This document shows, one piece after another, positions 1 to 8,502 of a DNA stretch of 52,479 nt. Made by a program: the position numbers and the translations under genes. The notes under the pieces are model-generated. The model searched no databases and was not told where the DNA came from. It saw only the letters and a program-made list of their open reading frames with translations. Numbering within the stretch: position 1 is the stretch's first letter; every line of letters starts with the position of its first letter. The stretch comes from Ignavibacteriota bacterium (GTDB lineage: Bacteria; Bacteroidota; Ignavibacteria; Tepidaquicellales; Tepidaquicellaceae), in assembly GCA_020437545.1 (NCBI GenBank), contig JAGQWH010000007.1, positions 1 through 52,479 of the forward strand, read 5' to 3'.

Positions 1-875
1 TAAATATCCGGAACACGGTAATAAATGCTATAAAAAATATTTCCGGTAAATTATCAGAAAATAATATTCCTGATGCCAGACTGAATGCTGAGTTGTTTTT
101 ATGTCATGTATTGAATTGTGATCGCGTTGGTTTATATCTGAATTTTGATAAACCACTTAATAAAGATGAAACTGAACTTTTAAAAAATTTTCTTGAAAGA
201 AGGATCTCTCACGAACCGCTTCAGTATATAATTGGCACAACTTCTTTTTTTGGATATGATATAAAAGTAAATAAAAATGTTCTGATTCCACGACCGGAAA
301 CCGAATTGCTTGCTGAAAGAATAATTGATGACATTAAAGACAGCAATAAAAAAAAGGTATTCATTTTTGAAATTGGAACAGGATCAGCATGCATTCCTAT
401 TGCAATAGCAAAATCTTTACAAAAAGAAGAGATAAGTTTTGAAATGTTTTCCATTGACATATCCGAAGCAGCAATAAAAACTGCAACCGAAAATCTGGAG
501 TTAAACGGACTGAGTCCGGTGGATATCAGACTTGTTGTAAAAGATGTTTTTCAAATTGATAAGTTAAAAAAAGATTTTGATTATATTGTTTCAAACCCGC
601 CTTATATTTCTGAAAAAGATTATAATTTACTCGATGAAGATGTTCTTCTTTCGGAGCCGAAGATCGCATTGACGGATTCGGGCGACGGTCTGAATTTTTA
701 TAAAAGGATTTTTAAGATCGCTTCTGACGATGGTTTTACAGGCAGGTTGTTTCTTGAAACAGGATTCGGACAGACAGAAGATCTCCGGAAAATTTTGATT
801 GAATATAAATTCAGTGATTATGTGTTTCATAAAGATTATAATGGAATAGACAGGATACTTGAGGTAAGAAAATGA
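1..875 (+). CDS. prmC: Peptide chain release factor N5-glutamine methyltransferase PrmC (5' end cut by window)
   Basis: SAM-dependent methyltransferase that modifies the Gln of the GGQ motif in release factors RF1/RF2, in the cytoplasm. Seen: a helical N-terminal domain with the family pattern DARLNAELFLCHVL, a SAM-binding motif I (FEIGTGSACIPIAIA) and the substrate-binding SNPPYIS motif. The frame is open to the first base of the window, and the family-conserved N-terminus continues upstream of the TTG at 93 (IRNTVINAIKN...). The true start is therefore outside the window, and 93 is not the start. It overlaps dtd by 4 nt (ATGA), so the two are probably translationally coupled. The identity is secure from the paired motifs. 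Confidence 0.95.
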   Translation, partial: NIRNTVINAIKNISGKLSENNIPDARLNAELFLCHVLNCDRVGLYLNFDKPLNKDETELLKNFLERRISHEPLQYIIGTTSFFGYDIKVNKNVLIPRPETELLAERIIDDIKDSNKKKVFIFEIGTGSACIPIAIAKSLQKEEISFEMFSIDISEAAIKTATENLELNGLSPVDIRLVVKDVFQIDKLKKDFDYIVSNPPYISEKDYNLLDEDVLLSEPKIALTDSGDGLNFYKRIFKIASDDGFTGRLFLETGFGQTEDLRKILIEYKFSDYVFHKDYNGIDRILEVRK

Positions 876-1318
876 AAGCAGTCATCCAAAGAGTAAAAAA
901 AGCAAGTGTAAGTATAGACGGAGAAGTATATAGCAAAATAGGATCCGGACTTTTAATTTTACTCGGCGTCTGCAAAGATGACAAAGATGAATATGCGCAG
1001 TTCATTGCAAAAAAAATTGCAGATCTCAGGATCTTCTCTGACGACGAAGGAAAGATGAACCTGAGCGTAAAAGATATCAAAGGCGAGTTACTTGTGATCT
1101 CACAGTTTACATTATGCTCAGATAAGGATAAAAGCGGTAACAGACCAAGCTTTATGAAAGCTGAACTACCGGAAAGAGCTGACAGGATCTACAGAGATGT
1201 AGTGAATGAACTTTCAGTTTATTATGATAAAGATAAGGTCAGGACAGGTGTATTTGCAGCATGTATGGAAGTTGAGCTGGTAAATGACGGACCTGTTACA
1301 ATTATTCTTGAAAAATAG
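872..1318 (+). CDS. dtd: D-aminoacyl-tRNA deacylase
   Basis: Hydrolyses D-aminoacyl-tRNAs (and glycyl-tRNA-Ala), keeping D-amino acids out of translation. At 148 aa it is the usual size for bacterial DTD. Seen: the N-terminal MKAVIQRVKKASVSIDGE, the SQFTL motif near residue 77 that forms the active site, and the NDGPVT motif near the C-terminus whose Gly-Pro element gives chiral proofreading across the dimer. The ATG start overlaps the prmC stop by 4 nt. Both are translation-quality genes, so an operon is likely. Confidence 0.96.
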   Translation: MKAVIQRVKKASVSIDGEVYSKIGSGLLILLGVCKDDKDEYAQFIAKKIADLRIFSDDEGKMNLSVKDIKGELLVISQFTLCSDKDKSGNRPSFMKAELPERADRIYRDVVNELSVYYDKDKVRTGVFAACMEVELVNDGPVTIILEK

Positions 1319-1347
1319 ATAGTATCGTTTCAAAAAATTTTAGAGAT

Positions 1348-2274
1348 TTGAATAAAAAAGTTTACATTATCGGTGCCGGAAAAGTAGGATCTTCTCTTGC
1401 TTTCGAACTCAAAGATAAAGGCTATAGTATAGATTTCATTACTGACAGAAATCCGGATAAACTAAAGAGAATATCTTCATCTGTACATCCAATCTCATAT
1501 TCAGAAAAGATTGATAAGGATTTTATTTCAGGATCTCAAATTATTTTTATCTGTGTTCAGGACAGATATATTAAAGATATAATAAGTGAGATCTCTAAAT
1601 TTGAAATTGATTTTTCTGATATATTTTTTATTCTTACATCCGGCTCTGAGTCATCTTTATTATTCAATAATGATCCCAAAGTCTTCAACAAAGAAAAAAC
1701 AGGGTCAATGCATCCAGTACAGACTTTTAATAAAATTAGTTATGACAATCAGCATCTGCTGGAAAAAATATATTTTGGAATAGAAGGAGGTATAGAATCT
1801 GTAGATTTGATGAAACAGATCATAGGTGCACTCGGATCTGAATTCATTCTGATACCTGCTGAAAAAAAATATCTTTATCATTCTGCCTGTGTTATTTCTT
1901 CAAATTTCCTTGTCACACTTCTCAATATTTCTTCCGAAGTAATGGGAAATCTTGGGATAGATAAGGCAAAGACTTTTGAAATATTCAAACCTATTATTGA
2001 AAACACACTGAAGAATATCGGATCGGACGGTTTAATAAATTCTCTTACAGGACCATTTGACAGAAATGATACCGGGACAATATCCAATCATTTAAAAATA
2101 ATCAATACTGAGCTTCCTTCGCTTATCCCCTTTTATACTTTGCTGGGCATGGAAACCGTTAAAGTTGCATTCAAAAAAGAAAGTCTGAGTATGAAGAATG
2201 TGATAGCATTGCTTGACCTGATGAATGAATATATTGTTAAAGAATCAGACATAACAAATCAAACGAACAGCTGA
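1348..2274 (+). CDS. Rossmann-like / DUF2520 domain protein
   Basis: This 308-aa cytoplasmic protein has an N-terminal Rossmann fold (VYIIGAGKVGSSLA, residues about 5-17) followed by a helical DUF2520-type domain containing MHPVQTF. The architecture recalls the 6-phosphogluconate dehydrogenase/ketopantoate reductase superfamily, so an NAD(P)-dependent oxidoreductase is plausible, but the substrate of this family is not established. The only usable start is TTG at 1348, placed 29 nt after dtd. No ATG or GTG lies near the conserved N-terminus. The same strand and short spacing suggest co-transcription with prmC-dtd. Confidence 0.85.
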   Translation: MNKKVYIIGAGKVGSSLAFELKDKGYSIDFITDRNPDKLKRISSSVHPISYSEKIDKDFISGSQIIFICVQDRYIKDIISEISKFEIDFSDIFFILTSGSESSLLFNNDPKVFNKEKTGSMHPVQTFNKISYDNQHLLEKIYFGIEGGIESVDLMKQIIGALGSEFILIPAEKKYLYHSACVISSNFLVTLLNISSEVMGNLGIDKAKTFEIFKPIIENTLKNIGSDGLINSLTGPFDRNDTGTISNHLKIINTELPSLIPFYTLLGMETVKVAFKKESLSMKNVIALLDLMNEYIVKESDITNQTNS

Positions 2275-2310
2275 CGAAAAAATTTACTGTTTAATTTACT
2301 ATTTATTGAA

Positions 2311-3033
2311 ATGACAAAAACAATTTTACCGGTTCTGATAATAATTCTACTTACATCTGCTGATTTATTCAGTCAGGATCTTTATAATAACTCTTATCCC
2401 GATCTCAAAAGTGAATCAAGGTCATTAAAAAGATATTCTTATTCGCTTAAAGATGGTCTTACCGTTAATTATGCCGGTGATGATTCTGCGCAAGTCTCGA
2501 ATGGAAAAAGCACGGTTCAGAAAATAAGTTTAGGCGGATTATTTCTTGCTCCAAATATCGGGATCACATATCCTTTAGGCACTTTTGCTTCTAATTCAGG
2601 AGTAGGGTTTGTATGGGGAGCAAAACTGGAATTTGCATTCAGCAAACTTTATCCATTTGTACCCGGAATTGTTTTTGAATCACAGGACTATAAAGGAGCT
2701 GCAGGTTTTATCAGCAATAATCTTCTTACCGGTTTCAGTACGGATGTAATTTATTACGGCGGAAGTATTGATATTATACTTAACAAGTTCATAAAATCCG
2801 ATTTTACAACGCCTGTCTTTACCGGTGAGGTAAAATATGCTTCCGTAACCAGAAATATTTCTCCCGATGTGACCATTGAAGGAATCCCTGATAATGAAAG
2901 TCTTCTGACATTTTCAACCGGACTTGTTTTTACACTATATGTTTTTGACCTTGGAATAAAATATACCTACGCAGATGTTTATTCAAATTTAAATCTTCAG
3001 CTTAAAGTACATTTCCCTGTTGTGAAATTTTAA
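2311..3033 (+). CDS. Exported protein, probable outer-membrane beta-barrel
   Basis: A 240-aa protein with a Sec signal peptide (MTKTILPVLIIILLTSADLFSQ, cleavage probably after FSQ). After a short charged segment come alternating hydrophobic/polar strands rich in Gly, Phe and Tyr (GLFLAPNIGITYPLG, GVGFVWGAKLEFAF). It ends in VHFPVVKF, a terminal aromatic strand as in barrel proteins. I do not recognise a family. It lies 36 nt after the DUF2520 gene. Its stop overlaps by 4 nt the stop of the convergent glycosyltransferase gene, leaving no room for a separate terminator. Confidence 0.75.
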   Translation: MTKTILPVLIIILLTSADLFSQDLYNNSYPDLKSESRSLKRYSYSLKDGLTVNYAGDDSAQVSNGKSTVQKISLGGLFLAPNIGITYPLGTFASNSGVGFVWGAKLEFAFSKLYPFVPGIVFESQDYKGAAGFISNNLLTGFSTDVIYYGGSIDIILNKFIKSDFTTPVFTGEVKYASVTRNISPDVTIEGIPDNESLLTFSTGLVFTLYVFDLGIKYTYADVYSNLNLQLKVHFPVVKF

Positions 3034-4139
3034 AACTCTCTTCCCTTCCACTTTATCTTTTTACCTGTAATAAAGCTCAAAGGCAAAAACAATCCGTAAG
3101 CTGCAAAATAAAATATAAAAATTATATAGTACTTATATAAATACTGAAGTTTAAATGTAAAAAGAACTTTATTTATCAGCAGCAATTCTGAAAGTGTCTT
3201 CAGAATTATTAACAACAGATATATTTTCAGATCAAGAAAAATAAATCCAGAAAGCAAAAGAAAATTAACCGAGAATAATTCAAACCCGATCAGATAGCCA
3301 AGTAAATTTATCCCCGTTCCGCCTCTGAACCATCTTCTTTTCTGACTCATTAATTCCGGAATACTTCTGCATGGTAATGTCTCAACTATACAATGATTAT
3401 TAACAGGGTAGACCACTTTAAATCGTTTATCTGAATTTAATTTTCTCATAAGCGCAAGATCTTCAGTTACGGAAAAATTTATTCCCGTATATCCGCCAAT
3501 TTCCATATATGCTTTTTTGGAATATGAAAGATTATTTCCAAGACAGCTAAGAATCATATTCAGACCGGAGCTTGCAGAAGCCAGAGTCAGAAGATACATC
3601 CAGTCAAGATTCTGAAGTTTGGAGAAGATCCCCTTTTCCGGTTTTATCTTAGTGAATCCGCATACCATTGCAGTATTTTCAATAAAATATTTAACAGTTT
3701 CTCTTACCCAGTAAGGACCTACTTCACAGTCTGCATCAGTGGAAACAATATAGTCACCTGTGCATATTTTAATAGCCATATCAAGAGCATTGGCTTTTCC
3801 TTTTAAATTCCCGGATTCCTTAGCTTCAGTATTTATAATTTTAAATACCGGATTACCTTTTGCAGCTAAAGACATTTTTTCTAAAGTATCATCAGTGGAA
3901 TTATCATTGACAAGAATGATTTCCAGAAGTCCGGCAGGATATTCAGTTTTTGCAAGTGCATTTATACAGCGCTCAATATTTTCCGATTCATTTCTGCATG
4001 CGACAATTACACTCACTTTAGGATATTCAGCGGATTTGTTTTTTTTCAGACGCATTGATCTGTTAAGTCCGAAGAAAAGCAAAAAGTGAGTAAAAAAATA
4101 AAGTACCGTTACTGATGTAAAGAAAAATTCTGCTGTCAA
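3030..4139 (-). CDS. Membrane-associated family 2 glycosyltransferase
   Basis: Transfers a sugar from a nucleotide-sugar donor; the acceptor is unknown. Seen in the 369 aa: an N-terminal membrane segment (about 5-25), a GT-A domain starting KVSVIVACRNESENIERCI (41-59), the VNDNS loop, the metal-binding DAD at 135-137, TED at 225-227 (probable catalytic base region), and QKRRW at 266-270, the Q(x)xRW motif of processive or lipid-linked GT2 enzymes. About three membrane segments close the C-terminus (about 283-310, 310-330, 335-360). The start is TTG at 4139. It lies downstream of the M6-like gene but is separated from it by a strong hairpin, so it may have its own promoter. Confidence 0.9.
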   Translation of the reverse strand: MTAEFFFTSVTVLYFFTHFLLFFGLNRSMRLKKNKSAEYPKVSVIVACRNESENIERCINALAKTEYPAGLLEIILVNDNSTDDTLEKMSLAAKGNPVFKIINTEAKESGNLKGKANALDMAIKICTGDYIVSTDADCEVGPYWVRETVKYFIENTAMVCGFTKIKPEKGIFSKLQNLDWMYLLTLASASSGLNMILSCLGNNLSYSKKAYMEIGGYTGINFSVTEDLALMRKLNSDKRFKVVYPVNNHCIVETLPCRSIPELMSQKRRWFRGGTGINLLGYLIGFELFSVNFLLLSGFIFLDLKIYLLLIILKTLSELLLINKVLFTFKLQYLYKYYIIFIFYFAAYGLFLPLSFITGKKIKWKGREF

Positions 4140-4144
4140 ATTAA

Positions 4145-4179
4145 AAAGGTGATTATCTTTTTATAAGATAATCACCTTT
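4145..4179 (-). terminator. Rho-independent terminator after the M6-like gene
   Basis: A perfect 15-bp inverted repeat (4145-4159 with 4165-4179) has a 5-nt loop. Read on the minus strand, the A-run at 4143-4147 becomes a U-run at the 3' end of the stem. It lies between the stop of the M6-like gene (4205) and the start of the glycosyltransferase (4139). Confidence 0.8.
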
Positions 4180-4204
4180 ACTTAAATTTAATATTTTAAA
4201 ATAA

Positions 4205-7200
4205 TTATTTAACCACTGCGATCTTGATGATCTCAGTTTCAGTACTGCCGTCAATATCTGCAGAGACAACTCCATAGTAAATTCCGCTTTGTACGTTTGA
4301 TACATCCCACTTAACCTCATTGTCAGCATTCGAATTTACAGTTGCTGTCAAAGTAGTAATCAGCTCACCTGAAAGATCAAGTATTTTTACACTTGCCGTA
4401 GATGCATTTCCGTTAATGTAATATCTGATAAATGTCTGATTATCATAAACAGGATTAGGCCAGTTATATACTTTATCCGAAGGAAGCTTGCCTGAATAAT
4501 TTACAGGGATATTACCTGTCTGGAAATTATTATTTGACAGATATTTATCTTTGAGAAAATTTTTCCATAGTACTTTTCCTGCATTATATTCAACACCTGT
4601 TTTGAAACCATAAAGATATCCGTCTCCGCTCAGCACGACAATTCCAAGACTGTCATTCAAATTAACAATAGCAGGAGTTGAGGTCGTTTTAGGTCCGACA
4701 AGCACAGGGAATCCGGAAAGTATAACACCATTTACACCGTAAGCATATAGGTCTCCGTTTTCAGTCACAAAGATCACATCGTATATATTATCATTATTGA
4801 CATCTGCAACAGAAATACCCGAGGTAATATTTTCATTAAAATCTGCAGGAAAGTTTTCCAGCAATACCCCGGCAAAATTTATGGCAAACACTCTGTCACC
4901 GTCACTGAATAATATTTCCTGTTTACCGTCATTATTTACATCCGCAAGTACAGGAGAATTTGTAATCTCATTAAAATTATAATTAACAATTATTCTCTTG
5001 CCGTTAAGATAAAGTTCGTTATTATTATTGACAATCAACACATCTACAGATGCAGGTGATGTAATATTTCCGGTTACTATAAACTTATTTGTTTCAGTGA
5101 TGAAATTAAAAGTATCACCGGCTGTTTTAGAAAATTGCTGTATTTTTCCGGAAGCAGAATCTACATTAAAGAAAACTCCGTCTGCATTATATTTAATTAT
5201 TTTTCCGTTATTCTTTCCTGCATATACAAAATCAGTCGCTTCGATGGCAAACTGCGGGCAGCTTGACATACCGCTTCCCAGTGAAAAAGCATTTACACCC
5301 AGATTGTTTTTGAATGCAATTCCCGTATCTGATAAAGCGATTACATATTTATGATTTGTCGTAGTATTTGTAGCAGGTATATATTTTCCGTAATTACTGA
5401 GAAACAATCCGTCTGAAGAAGTGGAATCAACAGGATCTCCATTTGCTTTAAATCCATATACATTACCGTTTGAATTGACAAATATTTCTTCACCTGTATC
5501 ACCTGAGTAATCAATACCAATAGGCTGTGAATTTCCGCTTGTGTCCACACCAATATTCTTTGGGAAATTTTTTATCGGACTGAGCTGCGGAATTCCTATG
5601 GATACTCTGAAAGTCATGAGGGTATCTATAACTGAAAAACTGTCTATTGTTATATTGTTATTTGCATTTGAATAACTTAATGAACTCGGATAAGTGGTTG
5701 GACCAAATGAGTTTTGATAGATCGAAGATGGTACTTCATGATATCCCCTGAACCAGTAATCGACCGGTGAACCGTCAGGAGTGATGCTTCCAAACGGTGT
5801 AGAGAAAGTAACTCCGATATCCTGAGCGCCTTTAGCTTCTTCAAGATCCACACCTCTGTGATTAATGTCATTATTAATAGTATTGGAAGAAATTCTTGCA
5901 TCAATTACATTTTCATCTATATGCCAGATAAGAATACCGCCTTTATAATTATTATTTGCATTTATAAGTCCGGGTAAGCTCCAGTCAAATGTTTCAACAT
6001 CAGTAATGTTACCGCTTAATCTGTAAAGACTTGTATAAGAATTCGAATAATAAAATCCGTCTTCAAGATCCTGAGGATAATTTGTCGAATCGAAGAAATT
6101 CCTGTTGTGAGAGTAAATCCTAACACCATTGTTTTCCGGATCGCGATTTCTGTTTTCTATCAGGAAGTATTCCTGACTGCTCATGAGAACTTTGAAAATT
6201 GTTGAATCCCTGCTAATATCTTTTGAGCTTGTAGGAATTTTGAAATTATTAACACCTGTTGAAACTACAACCGGATCAATCCATCCGAGATATATCTTTT
6301 CCCAAGCTGATGGTTCCGGAGGAAAGAATCCATTATAACTGAAAAGAGATTGTCCGTCCATTAATCCAAAACGACCTATAGCTGTTACACCTGTAGAAGT
6401 ATTAAACAGATCAGGAAGTCCGAGATAACTTCCAAAATTTGCAGCAAGTATACCGTTCATTCCAAGTTCAATTAAAAATGTACCTGCAGTAAGATTAAGT
6501 GTCCTGATTTCAGTAGAAGGAATAATCAGAGAATTCTGAATTTCAAATCCATCCTGTGTCTGAAAACCTTCATAAGAGCTTCCGTAAAATTCCTGTAAGT
6601 TTTTTAATCCGAGATAGACGGATGGAATGTCAAATGGCGTCGGATCAAAACCGAATATGGAAGTAAGATCAACATCTCTTCCTACTCCTGCATGAAAAAT
6701 AACAAATGCGGTATTTTCCTTATTGTATCCCGAGAAATTTATAAAACTGTCCGCCCTTGCCCATGAGTCATTGAAAAGTTCACCAAGTTTTATATTTCCT
6801 TCTGTCCTCTGAGGCGAATACTGTTCCATTTTTTTGGGAAGATTGATAACTTCTCCAAAGAGGTCATAGGTTATGTTTGCTTTACCTTTTGAAGCTTTAC
6901 TAAAATAATTCTTCAGAAACTCAAGATGATCAGCAAAATAAGAACTGTCATAAGGAGGAGAATCCACGACCGTATCTTTTCCTGTAGACGGGTCATAATA
7001 AGGACTGCTCAGATCAAACAAACCGTTGCCGCTTGTTCTGGGATCATTATCCTCAACAAACTGTACCATTATTGCAACGACTCTGAATGTATCATTTGTA
7101 TTATCAAATTTTGCCGGTTTCAGGACAGAATTTTCTTTTCCGAATTTTATGGGGTGAGAAAGTTTGTATTGAATATTTTTATCCTGTGAGAATAAAAACC

Positions 7201-7252
7201 CGGAATAAATTGAAATAAATAAAACCAGTAAACATATTTTTTTAAAATCCAT
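4205..7252 (-). CDS. M6-family (immune inhibitor A-like) exported protein, metal site lost, with T9SS sorting domain
   Basis: A 1015-aa secreted protein with a signal peptide (MDFKKICLLVLFISIYSGFLFSQ) and an N-terminal M6-type peptidase domain (about 55-480). FG-GAP/VCBS-like repeats follow (VLADVNNDGKQEILF, VADVNNDNIYDVIFV), then a type A T9SS C-terminal domain beginning NWPNPVYDNQT. The M6 hallmark HExxHxxGxxD is present only as ANFGSYLGLPD at residues 271-281. Both zinc His and the catalytic Glu are replaced, while the Gly, the Asp and the flanking GLPDLF and GRFGLMDGQ are kept. I see no other HExxH in the protein. I infer a secreted pseudoprotease, perhaps binding or structural. It lies downstream of porV after a terminator. 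Confidence 0.85.
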   Translation of the reverse strand: MDFKKICLLVLFISIYSGFLFSQDKNIQYKLSHPIKFGKENSVLKPAKFDNTNDTFRVVAIMVQFVEDNDPRTSGNGLFDLSSPYYDPSTGKDTVVDSPPYDSSYFADHLEFLKNYFSKASKGKANITYDLFGEVINLPKKMEQYSPQRTEGNIKLGELFNDSWARADSFINFSGYNKENTAFVIFHAGVGRDVDLTSIFGFDPTPFDIPSVYLGLKNLQEFYGSSYEGFQTQDGFEIQNSLIIPSTEIRTLNLTAGTFLIELGMNGILAANFGSYLGLPDLFNTSTGVTAIGRFGLMDGQSLFSYNGFFPPEPSAWEKIYLGWIDPVVVSTGVNNFKIPTSSKDISRDSTIFKVLMSSQEYFLIENRNRDPENNGVRIYSHNRNFFDSTNYPQDLEDGFYYSNSYTSLYRLSGNITDVETFDWSLPGLINANNNYKGGILIWHIDENVIDARISSNTINNDINHRGVDLEEAKGAQDIGVTFSTPFGSITPDGSPVDYWFRGYHEVPSSIYQNSFGPTTYPSSLSYSNANNNITIDSFSVIDTLMTFRVSIGIPQLSPIKNFPKNIGVDTSGNSQPIGIDYSGDTGEEIFVNSNGNVYGFKANGDPVDSTSSDGLFLSNYGKYIPATNTTTNHKYVIALSDTGIAFKNNLGVNAFSLGSGMSSCPQFAIEATDFVYAGKNNGKIIKYNADGVFFNVDSASGKIQQFSKTAGDTFNFITETNKFIVTGNITSPASVDVLIVNNNNELYLNGKRIIVNYNFNEITNSPVLADVNNDGKQEILFSDGDRVFAINFAGVLLENFPADFNENITSGISVADVNNDNIYDVIFVTENGDLYAYGVNGVILSGFPVLVGPKTTSTPAIVNLNDSLGIVVLSGDGYLYGFKTGVEYNAGKVLWKNFLKDKYLSNNNFQTGNIPVNYSGKLPSDKVYNWPNPVYDNQTFIRYYINGNASTASVKILDLSGELITTLTATVNSNADNEVKWDVSNVQSGIYYGVVSADIDGSTETEIIKIAVVK

Positions 7253-7271
7253 GCTAAAAATTACATAATAA

Positions 7272-7303
7272 AAACCATAGTTTATAAAAATAAACTATGG
7301 TTT
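7272..7303 (-). terminator. Rho-independent terminator after porV
   Basis: A perfect 13-bp stem (7272-7284 with 7291-7303) has a 6-nt loop. On the minus strand it is followed by a U-rich run (the complement of 7266-7274). It separates the porU-porV unit from the M6-like gene. Confidence 0.8.
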
Positions 7304-7325
7304 GATTTATAAATAAAAATTATTA

Positions 7326-8483
7326 TCAGAAACTAACAAGTAATCCGAATCTTAATGTATTGGCAAGAGGATGTGATTCCTCAATCGTACTAATGTAAGC
7401 AAAATCAAATCCATAAAGATCATATCTGATACCTGCTCCGAGTGTAAAGAAATTCCTGTTACCATATGCAGGATCCTCATAGAAATAACCGCCTCTTAGT
7501 GCAATAAGTCTAGGACTTCCGTACCAGTATTCAGCTCCTATCGAGGTCTGAATAGCGTTTAAACCTCCACCCCATGATGTGAACATTGCTTCATAAAAAG
7601 GATCAACCGAACCCGGAGTACCCGGTACAATAATTACACCGTTACTGTCTACCACATCCGGAGTTGCAAGAGTTCTGTTTACAAGTAGTTTAGCAAAATC
7701 AACTGTAAGTGTAAGTGTATTGAATTGTGATTGAACAACATCATATGCAACACCTGTTCTTAACTGAAACGGAAGCGGATCTGCCTGATCAGCATCTACA
7801 TAGGAAATATTTGGTCCCATGTTAGCTAGCATTGCTCCGAAAGAGAATCTCTTCTGGAAAGTGTTTTTACCTTTGAGAGGTTTGTAAATTGTTGAAAGTC
7901 CAAAGGCAGCTGATATTCCTGTTCCTGTTCCTTTTTCATTTCCAACCGTAAAATCATTTGGGGACAATCTACTGTAAATAAAAGTACCCGTTACTCCGCC
8001 TGACCAGCCTTTTCCTAACTCGGTTGCATATCCTACAGAAAATGCCATCTCATATGCCTTATAATTTCTATCCGGCTGAGCATTACCAAATTCATCAGTA
8101 ACAATAACTTCACCGATATTAAGGTAAGTTAATGAAGCGCCGATAGTTCCGTCAATACTCTTTATATAGGAACGACCTGCTATGTAATCATAAAAAAGAT
8201 CACCGATATTAAGACCTGACAACCAGGGAGAGTGAGTAAAATTGATTTCAGTATATTTTTGCTGATTAGCAAGACCTGCAGGATTCCAGAACATAGCAGT
8301 TGCATCATCTGCAATAGCTGTTCCTGTTTCACCCATGGATCCGAATCTTGAATTTGGACCGATTAATAGGAATGGTACTCCTGTTGACACCGTACTTTGT
8401 GAATAAACATCATTTTTTGATGATGATAACAAAGTTAATAAAACTAAACTTACGCAAAAATATGCGAATGACTTATTGAACAT
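7326..8483 (-). CDS. porV: Type IX secretion outer-membrane protein PorV (PorV/PorQ family)
   Basis: A 385-aa FadL-like outer-membrane barrel. In characterised T9SS, PorV binds the C-terminal signal of cargo and shuttles it from the translocon to the PorU attachment complex. Seen: a signal peptide (MFNKSFAYFCVSLVLLTLLSSSK..YSQ), the family-typical start PFLLIGPNSRFGSMGETGTA with ADDATAMFWNPAGLA, many barrel strands, and an aromatic C-terminus (GLLVSF). It lies 19 nt downstream of porU on the same strand, the order seen in Porphyromonas gingivalis, which strongly supports PorV over the paralogue PorQ. Confidence 0.92.
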   Translation of the reverse strand: MFNKSFAYFCVSLVLLTLLSSSKNDVYSQSTVSTGVPFLLIGPNSRFGSMGETGTAIADDATAMFWNPAGLANQQKYTEINFTHSPWLSGLNIGDLFYDYIAGRSYIKSIDGTIGASLTYLNIGEVIVTDEFGNAQPDRNYKAYEMAFSVGYATELGKGWSGGVTGTFIYSRLSPNDFTVGNEKGTGTGISAAFGLSTIYKPLKGKNTFQKRFSFGAMLANMGPNISYVDADQADPLPFQLRTGVAYDVVQSQFNTLTLTVDFAKLLVNRTLATPDVVDSNGVIIVPGTPGSVDPFYEAMFTSWGGGLNAIQTSIGAEYWYGSPRLIALRGGYFYEDPAYGNRNFFTLGAGIRYDLYGFDFAYISTIEESHPLANTLRFGLLVSF

Positions 8484-8502
8484 TAAATGATTTCCCTTCT
8501 TT

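Noticed and set aside
93-875. TTG at 93 as the prmC start
   Set aside because: The family-conserved N-terminal sequence continues in frame upstream to base 1, so the start is outside the window.
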